Shown here: piece after piece, positions 25,501-34,655 of the stretch
How the letters are laid out: every line of letters begins with the position of its first letter
How positions within the stretch are numbered: position 1 is the first letter of the stretch
From: Cryomorphaceae bacterium
GTDB taxonomy: Bacteria; Bacteroidota; Bacteroidia; Flavobacteriales; ECT2AJA-044
Direction: 5' to 3'
Assembly: GCA_017798125.1 (NCBI GenBank)
Contig: CP059070.1
Location: 2,046,001-2,110,000, forward strand
Length of the DNA: 64,000 bases
Notes under the pieces: generated by a model
Told to the model about the DNA's origin: nothing
Seen by the model: only the letters and a program-made list of their open reading frames with translations
Databases searched by the model: none
Translations under genes and position numbers: made by a program

Positions 25501-26183
25501 CAGCGCATGGTGTTTTCCGCTGCCTGCCAAACCTTGTCTGCTGGACAAGGGGCCGTGAGCGTTAGATTTTCCTTTTGAACGGGATGTGTGAAGCTCAGCC
25601 TACGCGCGTGCAGCGAAATACTACCGTCCGGATTGGAGCGCTTAGCACCGTACTTTAGATCTCCTTTAATGATGCAGCCCATCGCCGCCAACTGCGCCCG
25701 AATCTGGTGATGTCGGCCCGTGTGAAGGTCTACTTCGATGAGGTGATACCGATCCAGGCTGGCGAGTAAGCGATAGCTGAGTTCCGCTTTTTTGCCCTTT
25801 GGGTGCTTGGGGCCGACTACATAACTTTTGTTTTGTTTGGGGTTCTTGGCCAAATAATCCACGAGTTTTCCTTCCGGTATCGCGGGACGATCTTCACAGA
25901 GCGCCCAATAGGTCTTCTGGGTTTCGCGATGGCGAAAGAGGTCATTCATTCGGCTCAAGGCCTTGCTCGTCCTCGCAAATACGACAGTACCACTGGTAGG
26001 GCGGTCCAATCGATGAACGACGCCGAGGAAGACATTGCCAGGTTTATTGAATTTCTCCTTGAGGTAGGATTTCACTCGGTCGGGGAGGGGTAGATCACCC
26101 GTTTCATCCCCCTGGACCAGCTCACCAGCTTTTTTATTGACAGCGATGAGGTGGTTGTCCTCATACAGGACGTCCAAGCCCAT
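25500..26183 (-). CDS. RluA-family RNA pseudouridine synthase
   Basis: A 227-residue enzyme of the RluA family that isomerises uridine in rRNA or tRNA. VLYEDNHLIAVNKKAGELVQ starts the catalytic domain, HRLDRPTSGTVVFARTSKAL contains the catalytic Asp (near residue 60), and EVDLHTGRHHQIRAQLAAMG is the family motif. There is no S4 domain, as in RluC/TruC-like short members. It follows panB after 2 bases in the operon with the rhomboid gene. The target base is not inferable. Confidence 0.94.
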   Translation of the reverse strand: MGLDVLYEDNHLIAVNKKAGELVQGDETGDLPLPDRVKSYLKEKFNKPGNVFLGVVHRLDRPTSGTVVFARTSKALSRMNDLFRHRETQKTYWALCEDRPAIPEGKLVDYLAKNPKQNKSYVVGPKHPKGKKAELSYRLLASLDRYHLIEVDLHTGRHHQIRAQLAAMGCIIKGDLKYGAKRSNPDGSISLHARRLSFTHPVQKENLTLTAPCPADKVWQAAENTMR

Positions 26184-26185
26184 CT

Positions 26186-27004
26186 TTAGTATTGCTCGCT
26201 TTCGTTGGGGAAATCAACGCTTTTCACATCGTCAACATAGGTTTGAACAGCCCCAGTAATGAGTTCATTCAAATCCAAGTACCGACGCAAGAATCGAGGG
26301 TTGAATTCGTGGGTCATCCCCAACATATCATGTAGGACCAAAACTTGACCGTCGACTCCGGAGCCCGCACCAATTCCAATGACCGGGATGCTGATCTCTT
26401 GAGCCACTTTGGCCGCCAAAGCTGCGGGTACCTTCTCCAATACAATGGAGAAACAACCGGTTTCTTCCAACAACTTCGCGTCTTCAATGAGTTTCTGTGC
26501 TTCCGCTTCTTCCTTGGCTCGAACCGTGTAGGTTCCGAATTTATATATGGACTGTGGCGTGAGTCCAAGGTGCCCCATAACAGGTATACCCGCCGTTAGA
26601 ATTCGCTCGATACTCTCGGCGATTTCAGCGCCGCCTTCCATTTTCACGGCATGCGCGCCCGACTCCTTCATGATGCGAATGGAAGAGCTCAAGGCTTCCT
26701 TACTGTTGCCTTGATAACTACCAAAGGGCAAATCCACTACAACGAGGGCGCGATCGACCGCTCGAATGACCGATGAGGCGTGATAAATCATCTGGTCCAA
26801 GGTGATCGGCAGGGTTGTTTCATGGCCGGCCATCACGTTGGAAGCAGAGTCTCCGACCAAGATGACATCAATGCCTGCCATGTCAATAATCTTAGCCAAG
26901 GTGAAGTCATAGGCGGTCAACATGGAGATTTTCTCTCCAGCGCGCTTCATTTCTTGAAGGGTCTGCGTAGTGACCTTTTTGGCGTTAATGCGGTGCACAC
27001 TCAT
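26186..27004 (-). CDS. panB: 3-methyl-2-oxobutanoate hydroxymethyltransferase
   Basis: First step of pantothenate (vitamin B5/CoA) synthesis: transfers a hydroxymethyl group from methylene-tetrahydrofolate to 2-oxoisovalerate. The 272 residues include [55 protein letters not shown], and [19 protein letters not shown], all signatures of PanB. It follows the coiled-coil gene by one base; no other pan genes are nearby. Confidence 0.97.
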   Translation of the reverse strand: MSVHRINAKKVTTQTLQEMKRAGEKISMLTAYDFTLAKIIDMAGIDVILVGDSASNVMAGHETTLPITLDQMIYHASSVIRAVDRALVVVDLPFGSYQGNSKEALSSSIRIMKESGAHAVKMEGGAEIAESIERILTAGIPVMGHLGLTPQSIYKFGTYTVRAKEEAEAQKLIEDAKLLEETGCFSIVLEKVPAALAAKVAQEISIPVIGIGAGSGVDGQVLVLHDMLGMTHEFNPRFLRRYLDLNELITGAVQTYVDDVKSVDFPNESEQY

Positions 27005-27005
27005 A

Positions 27006-28172
27006 TCAATTGCGTTTTTTCGCCTTGCGCTTAGGCAGTTCAGTTTCTTTGGTTGGCGTTGCTGACTCCTGTGGGGTGGTTCCGGTGTCCGTGTTGGACG
27101 GCACCACTGGAGCGGCTTCGCTCACTTGATAAGTCCCGTCGACAATCTTATCGAGTACGTTGAGCTTAAATTCTTGGTATTCCTCCAAGATGATGTCAAT
27201 GCTGTCCTTGAGTTGGACGTTCTCGTTGGTCAAAGCCTGATTCTTCAGCATTTCCTCACGAAGGTTTCGGCTCAAGGTCAATAAGAGGTCTTTGTCAATG
27301 TTTCCGACCAAAAAACGGATTTCTTCGTACTGGGCTATTTCTTCTCGAAGCACCTCATTGTCTCGGTTTGTCGTAACAAGTTGTGTTTCCAAAACCTGTA
27401 TGACCCCTTGAAGCTCTACGATCTTCGCATCCAGGCTCTGAGCCAACTCGTTTTTTAAGGCTTCATTCTCTTTTTCTAGCTGTTCAATGCGCAGCTCGTT
27501 TTCGGTTTTAGCCACCTCCTCTAAGCTGGGCTCCGTAGTATAAACGTGGAAGAACTCTGCTCTTGCCTTGGTCATGGGGCCGAGAAAAAAGCCCATATTC
27601 CCAAATTCAAAGGTGTTGTCGTAGAAGGAAGTGACAAAGCTGCCGTTGATGTAAAAGTCGTAGTCACCATTAGCGGTCTTCACCTCCAAAAGATTGTATT
27701 CGTCAACGCCCAGAAGGGCATTAGACTTGACCCAACCGTCTACACTTTCCCCCATCATGGTGACCATTCCATTTCGAATTCGGCGAATGCGGTATCGTTT
27801 ATTGCGGTTGAATTCGAAGACGTAGGCAGAATTACTGTCCCGTTGAGACATGAAGATGAGCCCCACCATTTGCTCCTTGGTTTCGGAAGGTCCCAATTTG
27901 AGCTTCGAACTCAGGTGAAAAGAGCGCAACTCATTGGGGTAATTCGCCATAACGGCGAAGGGAGTTGTGGGGTTGTTCCGGTTCATGAAGTAGGAACTGT
28001 CATCTACAGTGTAGTAGTTCTCTACAGTAGTAATGGTTGGGAATGAACCTTTCGATTCATAAAAGTCTTCTACAAACGCTGGAACGTCGAAAGTGCCATA
28101 AATTCTCTGCTGCGCAAGAAGGGGAGTAGAAAGGAAAAAAGCGATCGCGAAGATCGATAAGAGCCTGTGCAT
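27006..28172 (-). CDS. Exported protein with concanavalin-like domain and coiled coil
   Basis: A 388-residue protein not assigned to a named family. Signal peptide 1-20 ([20 protein letters not shown]). Residues about 25-215 look like a beta-sandwich of the laminin-G/DUF1080 type: [54 protein letters not shown]. Residues about 225-340 form a long coiled coil ([20 protein letters not shown] and following heptads). The C-terminal 50 residues are a disordered TPE-rich tail ending in a basic run, PKRKAKKRN. First gene of the panB-rluA-rhomboid operon. Role unknown; may bind a glycan at the envelope. Confidence 0.75.
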   Translation of the reverse strand: MHRLLSIFAIAFFLSTPLLAQQRIYGTFDVPAFVEDFYESKGSFPTITTVENYYTVDDSSYFMNRNNPTTPFAVMANYPNELRSFHLSSKLKLGPSETKEQMVGLIFMSQRDSNSAYVFEFNRNKRYRIRRIRNGMVTMMGESVDGWVKSNALLGVDEYNLLEVKTANGDYDFYINGSFVTSFYDNTFEFGNMGFFLGPMTKARAEFFHVYTTEPSLEEVAKTENELRIEQLEKENEALKNELAQSLDAKIVELQGVIQVLETQLVTTNRDNEVLREEIAQYEEIRFLVGNIDKDLLLTLSRNLREEMLKNQALTNENVQLKDSIDIILEEYQEFKLNVLDKIVDGTYQVSEAAPVVPSNTDTGTTPQESATPTKETELPKRKAKKRN

Positions 28173-28225
28173 CGAACGTGATTTTATGCGGGTTCGGCGT
28201 CGAAAATCAAAAGTACGAAATTAGT

Positions 28226-28233
28226 TATCTTTG
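28226..28233 (+). promoter_or_regulatory. -7 element of the DUF4249-like lipoprotein gene
   Basis: TATCTTTG is an exact Bacteroidota TAnnTTTG element, only 6 bases before the ATG at 28240, so the transcript would be almost leaderless. A clear TTG at -33 is not seen. Confidence 0.6.
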
Positions 28234-28239
28234 CTGCTT

Positions 28240-29298
28240 ATGAAAAGAAAGCTCCTATCCTTTGTCGCCATCGGAGCGCTGATTACTGCTTGTTCAACAG
28301 ACCTCGATATCAATGCTCCAGCAGACGAGCAGACGGTGGTCTATGGATTGATCGACTACTCTGATACAGTCCATGAACTGAAGATCGGAAGAACCTTCCT
28401 CGGTGAAGCCAGCGCCCTCGATATGGCCCAGCAATTCGATTCTCTGTACTACGGAGATACCATTCAAGTTACTTTGACTGATTTAGACGACGGAACAGTA
28501 TACCCCTTCGAATACAACGTTGAAAGCACGAAGCCCGATGGCATTTTTGCCAGTCCGGATCAAGTGATTTATCGCGCTTCAATGGTATTGAACGATGAGC
28601 ACACCTATAAGCTAGATGTCATCACGGACGAAACGACTCCGCCTACTGAAGGTACAACAGACTTGGTCCAAGAGTTCCGTATTGTTCGTCCAACTACCCT
28701 ACAACGAATCAATTTGGCCGGCCCTGGAGACTTCCGCGTGGAATGGAACAGTGCGGTAAATGGGAAGACCTATGAGCTTTGGGCACACGTACACTATTTG
28801 GAGACTCCGCGTGGAAACGTGGCGGATTCAACCATGAAGAAAGCGACCTGGCGCATCAAGTCAGATATCGAGTCGAGAGACATTGACGGTGGAGAGGAAA
28901 TGGGTTATGATATTGCCTATCCGAACTTCTTCACGGCCATGTTGGCGGTGATTCCCGTTGATGAGAATGTAGACCGATATCTGCGGGCAATTACTTTCTA
29001 CGTGAGTTCAGGAACGGAAGAAATGGCGCTGTACCGTCAAGTGTACCAGCCAAGTGGTGGTATTGTGCAGGAGCGACCACCGTACACGAATTTGAACAAC
29101 GGTATTGGTTTGTTCACTTCTCGCCACACGGAAAGCCGTTATTCAGAGAAGATCCTCAGAGATTTGAACAACCCCAACAACGATCGGAATTACACGAATG
29201 ATTCCTTGAGCCTTGGATCCATAACCTGTGAGTTGCGCTTTGCGTCATACGAGGTATTGGGAACCAACGAGATCGATACAGTCTTCTGCGGGGACTAA
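28240..29298 (+). CDS. DUF4249-like outer-surface lipoprotein
   Basis: A 352-residue lipoprotein; start set at the ATG at 28240 because the promoter element occupies the earlier TTG. Signal peptide with lipobox LITAC (Cys near residue 18), then an acidic stretch typical of surface lipoproteins. Residues 30-150 look like a beta-sandwich (VVYGLIDYSDTVHELKIGRTFLG, QVTLTDLDDGTVYPF) as in DUF4249 proteins, which usually accompany TonB receptors. No receptor gene adjoins here. Family assignment is from general pattern and is not certain. Confidence 0.65.
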   Translation: MKRKLLSFVAIGALITACSTDLDINAPADEQTVVYGLIDYSDTVHELKIGRTFLGEASALDMAQQFDSLYYGDTIQVTLTDLDDGTVYPFEYNVESTKPDGIFASPDQVIYRASMVLNDEHTYKLDVITDETTPPTEGTTDLVQEFRIVRPTTLQRINLAGPGDFRVEWNSAVNGKTYELWAHVHYLETPRGNVADSTMKKATWRIKSDIESRDIDGGEEMGYDIAYPNFFTAMLAVIPVDENVDRYLRAITFYVSSGTEEMALYRQVYQPSGGIVQERPPYTNLNNGIGLFTSRHTESRYSEKILRDLNNPNNDRNYTNDSLSLGSITCELRFASYEVLGTNEIDTVFCGD

Positions 29299-29305
29299 GG
29301 TATTT

Positions 29306-29369
29306 CTGACGTACTGTCAGCAAAAATGTCAGTTTCGCTTCCTTTCGGGGCAGTGAAACTGACATTTTT
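29306..29369. promoter_or_regulatory. Inverted repeats upstream of dnaK (also a likely terminator)
   Basis: Two nested structures. First CTGAC GTACT GTCAG (29306-29320). Then a perfect 15-bp inverted repeat, AAAAATGTCAGTTTC (29322-29336) and GAAACTGACATTTTT (29355-29369), with an 18-base loop. The second has a T-rich end and can terminate the lipoprotein transcript, but TGTCAG/CTGACA half-sites also match the element near htpG. It lies 15 bases upstream of the -24 of dnaK. Confidence 0.65.
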
Positions 29370-29383
29370 CATTTTAGGACCTA

Positions 29384-29400
29384 TTGGCACGGTCATTGAC
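29384..29400 (+). promoter_or_regulatory. Sigma-54-like promoter of dnaK
   Basis: TTGGCACG, GTCA, TTGAC: -24/-12 pattern with the same spacing as the htpG promoter. It would start transcription near 29411, about 35 bases before the dnaK ATG at 29446. An alternative AT-rich TATAAT is present further down at about 29430, so a second, ordinary promoter cannot be excluded. Confidence 0.55.
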
Positions 29401-29445
29401 CTTTAGTCGGCAGCCAAAAAAGAGTATAATTTAAATATCTATATA

Positions 29446-31362
29446 ATGAGCAAGATCATCGGAATTGACCTCGGTACGACCAACTCCTGTGTGGCCGTCA
29501 TGGAAGGAAACGAGCCGGTGGTGATCCAGAACAGCGAAGGAAAGCGCACTACGCCTTCCATCGTTGCCTTCGTGGAAGGTGGAGAACGCAAAGTCGGTGA
29601 TCCGGCCAAGCGTCAAGCCATCACCAACCCTGAGAAAACGATTTATTCCATCAAGCGTTTTATGGGCGAGCAGTACGGAAATGTATCTGCAGAAGCTAAG
29701 CGCGTTCCTTACAACGTGGTGGAAGGAGACAACAATACAGTACGTGTAGCGATCGATGATCGCAAGTACACGCCTCAAGAAATCTCGGCTATGGTCCTTC
29801 AGAAAATGAAGAAGACTGCTGAGGACTATTTGGGAAGCGAAGTAACCGAAGCGGTGATTACCGTTCCTGCGTACTTCAACGATTCACAACGTCAAGCAAC
29901 CAAAGAAGCGGGTGAAGTTGCCGGCTTGAAAGTGCGTCGAATCATCAACGAGCCAACAGCTGCGGCATTGGCCTACGGTCTTGATCGCAAAGATCAAGAC
30001 ATGACGATCGCCGTATTCGATTTGGGTGGAGGTACTTTTGATATCTCTATTCTTGAGCTTGGAGATGGCGTATTCGAAGTGAAGTCGACCAATGGAGATA
30101 CCCACTTGGGTGGAGATGACTTTGACCAAGTCATTATTGACTGGTTGGCAGAAGAGTTCAAGTCCGAAGAAAACATGGACTTGCGCGACGATAAAATGGC
30201 CCTTCAGCGATTGAAAGATGCTGCAGAGAAAGCTAAGATTGAATTGTCGAGCTCAGCGCAAACCGAAATCAACTTGCCGTACATCACAGCTACTGCAAGC
30301 GGACCAAAGCACTTGGTACGTACGTTGACCCGCTCAAAGTTTGAGCAATTGGCGGATAACTTGATCCAACGCAGCTTGGAGCCATGTAAAACGGCTTTGA
30401 AGGACGCAGGATTGTCGACATCTGAGATTGATGAAGTCATCTTGGTCGGAGGATCGACCCGTATCCCTGCTATTCAGGAGGTAGTAGAGAAGTTCTTTGG
30501 AAAGAAACCATCTAAAGGAGTGAATCCTGACGAGGTGGTAGCTATTGGAGCTGGAATCCAAGGAGGAGTACTGACCGGAGATGTACAAGACGTACTTCTT
30601 TTGGATGTGACTCCGCTCAGCTTGGGAATCGAAACCATGGGAGGTGTTATGACCCGATTGATCGAGTCGAACACAACCATCCCAACCAAAAAGTCTGAAG
30701 TATTCTCAACCGCAAGTGATAATCAGCCTAGCGTTGAAATTCACGTGCTTCAAGGGGAGCGCCCGATGGCTGCAGACAACAAATCAATTGGACGATTCCA
30801 CTTAGACAGCATTCCACCAGCACCGCGTGGAGTTCCTCAAATTGAGGTGACCTTCGACATCGACGCCAACGGTATTCTAAACGTAAGTGCGAAGGATAAA
30901 GGAACCAATAAGGAACAGAGTATTCGCATTGAAGCCTCTAGTGGCTTGAGTGACGATGAAATCCAACGCATGAAGAAGGAAGCAGAGGCAAATGCCGATG
31001 CGGATAAGGAAGCGAAGGAAACAGCAGAGAAGGTAAATGGTGCAGATGCCATGATCTTCCAAACGGAAAAACAGTTGAGCGAATTCGGAGACAAGCTTTC
31101 TGACGATAAAAAAGCCCCAATTGAGGGAGCTTTGGAAGAGTTGAAGAAAGCGCACGAAAGTCGTGACCTTGCTGCTATTGACGCTGCCATGGAGAAAATC
31201 AACGAAGCTTGGAAAAATGCTTCTGAGGAAATGTACAAGGCCCAACAAGAAGGGGCTGCAGGTGATGCAGGTGCAGATCCAGGAGCAGGAGCTACGGAAG
31301 ATGGGGCCGCAGAGGATGTCACTGATGTAGACTTCGAAGAAGTAGAGGACGACAAGAAATAA
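29446..31362 (+). CDS. dnaK: Molecular chaperone DnaK (Hsp70)
   Basis: ATP-dependent chaperone of 638 residues. The nucleotide-binding domain has [17 protein letters not shown] at the start, [48 protein letters not shown], and [10 protein letters not shown]. The substrate domain has [44 protein letters not shown], and a helical lid; the tail is acidic and ends EEVEDDKK. It is not in a grpE-dnaK-dnaJ operon here; it stands alone between a lipoprotein gene and an XRE pair. Expression is likely heat-linked through the upstream elements. Confidence 0.99.
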   Translation: MSKIIGIDLGTTNSCVAVMEGNEPVVIQNSEGKRTTPSIVAFVEGGERKVGDPAKRQAITNPEKTIYSIKRFMGEQYGNVSAEAKRVPYNVVEGDNNTVRVAIDDRKYTPQEISAMVLQKMKKTAEDYLGSEVTEAVITVPAYFNDSQRQATKEAGEVAGLKVRRIINEPTAAALAYGLDRKDQDMTIAVFDLGGGTFDISILELGDGVFEVKSTNGDTHLGGDDFDQVIIDWLAEEFKSEENMDLRDDKMALQRLKDAAEKAKIELSSSAQTEINLPYITATASGPKHLVRTLTRSKFEQLADNLIQRSLEPCKTALKDAGLSTSEIDEVILVGGSTRIPAIQEVVEKFFGKKPSKGVNPDEVVAIGAGIQGGVLTGDVQDVLLLDVTPLSLGIETMGGVMTRLIESNTTIPTKKSEVFSTASDNQPSVEIHVLQGERPMAADNKSIGRFHLDSIPPAPRGVPQIEVTFDIDANGILNVSAKDKGTNKEQSIRIEASSGLSDDEIQRMKKEAEANADADKEAKETAEKVNGADAMIFQTEKQLSEFGDKLSDDKKAPIEGALEELKKAHESRDLAAIDAAMEKINEAWKNASEEMYKAQQEGAAGDAGADPGAGATEDGAAEDVTDVDFEEVEDDKK

Positions 31363-31382
31363 GTCCAGAAACACTTGAATAC

Positions 31383-31413
31383 AAAAGCCACTCCCGAGGG
31401 AGTGGCTTTTTTT
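31383..31413 (+). terminator. dnaK terminator
   Basis: AAAAGCCACTCCC GA GGGAGTGGCTTTT then more T. A 13-bp nearly perfect stem (effective loop CGAG) with a T-run, 20 bases after the dnaK stop. Confidence 0.93.
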
Positions 31414-31513
31414 GTTGCTACCCCGAAGGGTAGACTTTCGCGCTATGTGCAACTAAATTACACAATGGGCTGAGTAGGCGAATGTTTTAGTACAACTTTT
31501 TGTTTTTTATGCC

Positions 31514-31555
31514 TTGCACGAGTGTAAAGTAAACTATACATTTGGTTAAGTAAAC
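31514..31555 (+). promoter_or_regulatory. Promoter of the membrane protein/XRE pair with direct repeat
   Basis: TTG (31514-31516), 20 bases, TACATTTG (31537-31544): a clear -33/-7 promoter. The octamer AAGTAAAC occurs twice, 31527-31534 and 31548-31555, 21 bases apart, on either side of the -7 element. This is about two helical turns, fitting a dimer of a small XRE regulator such as the one encoded second in the operon. Confidence 0.65.
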
Positions 31556-32026
31556 ATGACACTTATGAAAACCAATTATCTGTTTCCCAACGCATTTAAA
31601 AAAATTGGCTGGCTGCTCTTGGTGCCGAGCTTGTTGGCCGGACTCATCTATTTAGTCCTCGGAGAAATTGACGGCCCCGAATGGAACGTCTTTGCCTTTT
31701 GGACGGAGGAAATTTTCGGCGACCAGCGTTTCTTCGTTGTCGTTGAAAATGTAGTGATCGATGAGCTCATCGCCATAGGACTATTGCTGGGTAGCGTTTT
31801 TGTAGCGCTTTCGAAGGAGAAGGAAGAGGATGAATTTATCATGCGCATACGGCTCGAGTCGCTTGTATGGGCCTTGTATTGGAACTACGGCATCTTGCTG
31901 GTAGCCATTCTCTTTGTTTATGACATGCCCTTCTTTTGGGTCATGACCGTCAATATGTTCAGTCTACTTCTGCTCTTTGTTGCCCGATTCCGCTGGAAAC
32001 TAAAACCCGTTCGCGATGAAGAATAA
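31556..32026 (+). CDS. Small membrane protein co-encoded with an XRE regulator
   Basis: A 156-residue integral membrane protein; four predicted helices near residues 18-35, 65-85, 108-125 and 128-143. It opens with FPNAFKKIGW. Pairs of this kind, a small membrane protein followed by a 65-residue XRE protein, are common in Bacteroidota, but I cannot name a function. The start may be the ATG at 31556 or the one at 31565. It overlaps the XRE gene by 11 bases. Confidence 0.75.
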   Translation: MTLMKTNYLFPNAFKKIGWLLLVPSLLAGLIYLVLGEIDGPEWNVFAFWTEEIFGDQRFFVVVENVVIDELIAIGLLLGSVFVALSKEKEEDEFIMRIRLESLVWALYWNYGILLVAILFVYDMPFFWVMTVNMFSLLLLFVARFRWKLKPVRDEE

Positions 32027-32216
32027 TGTACGGGTAGAACGAGCAAGACAGAAGATCACTCAAGCTGAATTGGCTGAGCGCATTGGTGTGAGTCGACAGT
32101 CCATTATAGCCATTGAAAACGGTAAATATGTTCCGTCCACTGTGTTGGCTTTGAAGATGGCTGAAGTTTTTGACTGCACCGTGCACGAACTCTTTGAACT
32201 CGACGAAACCGACTAG
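32016..32216 (+). CDS. XRE-family helix-turn-helix regulator
   Basis: A 66-residue Cro/CI-type DNA-binding protein. The HTH spans about residues 6-55: ARQKITQAELAERIGVSRQSIIAIENGKYVPS, with the typical Q-A-E and RQSI recognition helix. C-terminal part YKVF-like (MAEVFDCTVHELFELDETD) resembles YozG-type regulators. Its gene overlaps the membrane-protein gene. A direct repeat in the operon promoter is a plausible operator for self-regulation. Confidence 0.9.
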   Translation: MKNNVRVERARQKITQAELAERIGVSRQSIIAIENGKYVPSTVLALKMAEVFDCTVHELFELDETD

Positions 32217-32686
32217 TCGAGGTGCATGAGATGCACCTGTTTGTGCGGCATGTTGGGCACGGGCAGGGGGTGATCATGGGTGTAATGAAACCCAACGCCC
32301 TCATAGCTGCGGATAGCTGGCGCGTTGTCCGTGTATACGTAAAGATAAACGCGCTCCCTGGGATTGTGGCGTTTGGCGTACGCTACAAGTTCACGGATCA
32401 TTTGGGCGCCATGTCCTTTTCCTCGATGGGCCTGCGGCCCGATGAGTATGCGTCCCAAGCGCGGTTGAAACTCCCCGTTGTACAGCACTTCACCATATCC
32501 GAGCATAGTGTCTTCATGACTGTACATGAAGCGATCACGGTCGTGGACAGTGTCGATGTATTCTTGTAGGACCTCGCGGGTCCAGGGCCATTCAAAATCG
32601 GGTCCAGAATAGCGCTCCATGAGCTCTGGAGAATCGACCCAGCGGATGATGTAATCGAAGTGATCGGGAGTGAAGGGGTGTAGCAT
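32213..32686 (-). CDS. GNAT-family N-acetyltransferase
   Basis: A 157-residue acetyl-CoA-dependent acetyltransferase; start set at the ATG at 32686, since the extra codons upstream come from a dispersed-element copy (32694-32710). The acetyl-CoA-binding motif A is RILIGPQAHRGKGHGAQMI, followed by YLYVYTDNAPAIRSYEGVGF (motif B). It resembles RimJ/RimL-like members in length. A degenerate copy of the dispersed element also lies inside motif A (32428-32444). Substrate unknown. Its end overlaps the XRE stop by 4 bases. Confidence 0.85.
   Translation of the reverse strand: MLHPFTPDHFDYIIRWVDSPELMERYSGPDFEWPWTREVLQEYIDTVHDRDRFMYSHEDTMLGYGEVLYNGEFQPRLGRILIGPQAHRGKGHGAQMIRELVAYAKRHNPRERVYLYVYTDNAPAIRSYEGVGFHYTHDHPLPVPNMPHKQVHLMHLD
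32428..32444 (-). repeat. Dispersed hairpin element, variant copy (N = G:C, loop TGC)
   Basis: Plus strand GGGCCTGCGGCCCGATG. It has the fourth N pair (G:C) and a TAC to TGC change in the loop, inside the GNAT acetyl-CoA motif. Included as probable. Confidence 0.45.
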
Positions 32687-32693
32687 GGTTGCG

Positions 32694-32710
32694 CATCGTG
32701 CCGTAGGCAC
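32694..32710 (+). repeat. Dispersed hairpin element, copy 6 (N = T:A)
   Basis: CATCGTGCCGTAGGCAC, 8 bases upstream of the GNAT start. This argues for the ATG start at 32686 rather than the longer frame. Confidence 0.75.
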
Positions 32711-32801
32711 AAATCTATCTTAATAAAATGTTCATAATAATGAATCCGTGGTAACGTGCTCTTAATGAAAGAACGCTATTATAGCTAAAAATCACCACTC
32801 C

Positions 32802-34151
32802 ATGGCGAAGACAACGAAGGCAAAAAAGGAGGAGAAAATCTTTGTATTGGACACCTCGGTCATCATTCACGATCACCGATCCATTCTGAATTTTGAGGAA
32901 CACAACGTAGCCATTCCCATTACGGTTCTAGAAGAACTGGATGAGTTTAAGCGCGGCAACGATACCAAGAATTTTGAGGCACGGCAGTTCATCCGGTACA
33001 TTGATGAATTGTCGGGAAGCCATAGCCTTCAGGAGTGGACGCCGATCAATGGCCCCAAGCGCGGGAAGTTCAAGGTCATCATGAACAAGCCCGATCTGAA
33101 GATCAACGCAGAAGAAGTGTATGTAGGCAAGAAGATGGATCACAAGATCCTGAACGCCGCCTTGAGCATGACCCTTGAAGAGCCCAAGAAAAAGGTCATC
33201 TTGGTCACTAAGGATGTCAACTTGCGCCTGAAGGCCAAAGCCTTGGATATGCACGCGGAGGATTACGAGACCGGTAAGATCAAGGACGTTGAGAACCTGC
33301 ACACTGGGAAGGCCATAGTCGAAGGCGTGCCCCAGCGCTTTATCGATACGCTCTTTAAGTCTCCGACCGTAGATGCGGATAAAGCGGTGAAGCACTTTGA
33401 ACTCGTCAACAACCACTACTACATCCTTAAGAGCGCCAAAAGCTCGGCATTGACCTATTACAACCCCTTCGAGCACACCATGGAGCGGGTGGAGAAGAAG
33501 ATGACCTACGGGATAAAGCCGCGAAATGCAGAGCAGACCTTTGCGATGCATGCCATCCTTAATCCTGAGATTAAACTCGTATCGCTTCAAGGCGTCGCTG
33601 GAACGGGTAAAACGCTATTGGCCCTAGCCGGGAGTTTGGAGCAGCGTCGGAATTTTAAACAGGTGTATTTGGCCCGACCTATCGTGCCTTTGAGCAACAA
33701 AGACATCGGGTATTTGCCAGGAGACATCAAGTCTAAGATCAACCCTTATATGCAGCCGCTCTGGGATAACTTGAAGTTCATCAAGAACCAGTTTAACGAG
33801 CAGGACAAGGAATACAAGCGGATTGATGAGATGGTCAATCAAGAGAAGATCATCGTGACGCCGTTGGCCTACATACGCGGTCGGAGTTTATCGAATGTCA
33901 TCTTTATCGTGGATGAGTCCCAAAATCTTACCCCGCACGAAGTCAAAACGATTATCTCCAGGGCAGGGGAGAACACGAAGATCATCTTCACCGGAGACAT
34001 CCATCAAATTGACACGCCTTATCTGGACGCGCAGTCTAATGGGCTTTCGTACTTGATCGATAAGCTGAAGGGAAATCGATTGTTTGCGCACATTACCTTG
34101 GAGAAAGGGGAGCGCTCAGAATTGGCAAACTTGGCGAACGAACTCCTCTAA
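32802..34151 (+). CDS. PhoH-family protein with N-terminal PIN domain
   Basis: A 449-residue protein fusing a PIN ribonuclease domain (residues about 12-150; FVLDTSVIIHDHRSI, ITVLEELDEFKRG with acidic metal-binding residues) to a PhoH ATPase (GVAGTGKTLLAL Walker A near residue 268, VIFIVDESQNLTPHE Walker B, IIFTGDIHQID). Such PIN-PhoH proteins are thought to act as RNA-unwinding nucleases. First gene of the phoH-sixA-ppk1-ppx operon, which links it with phosphate metabolism. Confidence 0.93.
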   Translation: MAKTTKAKKEEKIFVLDTSVIIHDHRSILNFEEHNVAIPITVLEELDEFKRGNDTKNFEARQFIRYIDELSGSHSLQEWTPINGPKRGKFKVIMNKPDLKINAEEVYVGKKMDHKILNAALSMTLEEPKKKVILVTKDVNLRLKAKALDMHAEDYETGKIKDVENLHTGKAIVEGVPQRFIDTLFKSPTVDADKAVKHFELVNNHYYILKSAKSSALTYYNPFEHTMERVEKKMTYGIKPRNAEQTFAMHAILNPEIKLVSLQGVAGTGKTLLALAGSLEQRRNFKQVYLARPIVPLSNKDIGYLPGDIKSKINPYMQPLWDNLKFIKNQFNEQDKEYKRIDEMVNQEKIIVTPLAYIRGRSLSNVIFIVDESQNLTPHEVKTIISRAGENTKIIFTGDIHQIDTPYLDAQSNGLSYLIDKLKGNRLFAHITLEKGERSELANLANELL

Positions 34152-34153
34152 TC

Positions 34154-34651
34154 ATGAAGAAGCTATTCATCGTACGTCACGCGAAAAGCAGCTGGAAAAT
34201 GGCTGAGTTGGACGATGTCGATCGGCCGCTGAAAGGACGTGGTGTGCGGGACGCTTACAATACGGCGGAATGGCTGACAGAGCAAGGGGAGCTTCCTGAG
34301 CTGCTGGTTTCCAGTCCGGCGACACGGGCTTTGCACACGGCCTTGATTTTTGCGCGCAGGATGAATATTCCTTTTGCTGACGTGCGGATTGAAGAGTCCA
34401 TTTACGGCGCTGATACGCATCACCTGAGACAGCTCGTGGCCTCTTTGAGTGATGACTATTCCTCCGTGATGATTTTTGGACACAATCCGACCATAACGCA
34501 TTTTGTCAATTACTGCATTGAGCACCACATTGATCACGTTCCGACCACAGGGGTAGCTTGCCTTAAGTTCGACGTAACCTCTTGGGCCCAAATCGATCGC
34601 AATGCCGAGTTGATGTTCTTCGATTACCCCAAAAAGCGAATTCAGAACTAA
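34154..34651 (+). CDS. SixA-like histidine phosphatase
   Basis: A 165-residue member of the histidine phosphatase superfamily. The phosphohistidine motif is FIVRHAKSSW (RHA near residue 8), with SSPATRALHTAL and the second catalytic His in MIFGHNPTITHF. The size and RHAKS fit SixA-type phosphohistidine phosphatases rather than phosphoglycerate mutase. It begins 2 bases after phoH and 4 bases before ppk1, so it may act with the polyphosphate enzymes. Confidence 0.87.
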   Translation: MKKLFIVRHAKSSWKMAELDDVDRPLKGRGVRDAYNTAEWLTEQGELPELLVSSPATRALHTALIFARRMNIPFADVRIEESIYGADTHHLRQLVASLSDDYSSVMIFGHNPTITHFVNYCIEHHIDHVPTTGVACLKFDVTSWAQIDRNAELMFFDYPKKRIQN

Positions 34652-34655
34652 GGGG

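Noticed and set aside
31418-31433. CTACCC CGAA GGGTAG hairpin after the dnaK terminator
   Set aside because: No T-run and no similarity to the dispersed element; only one copy noticed.
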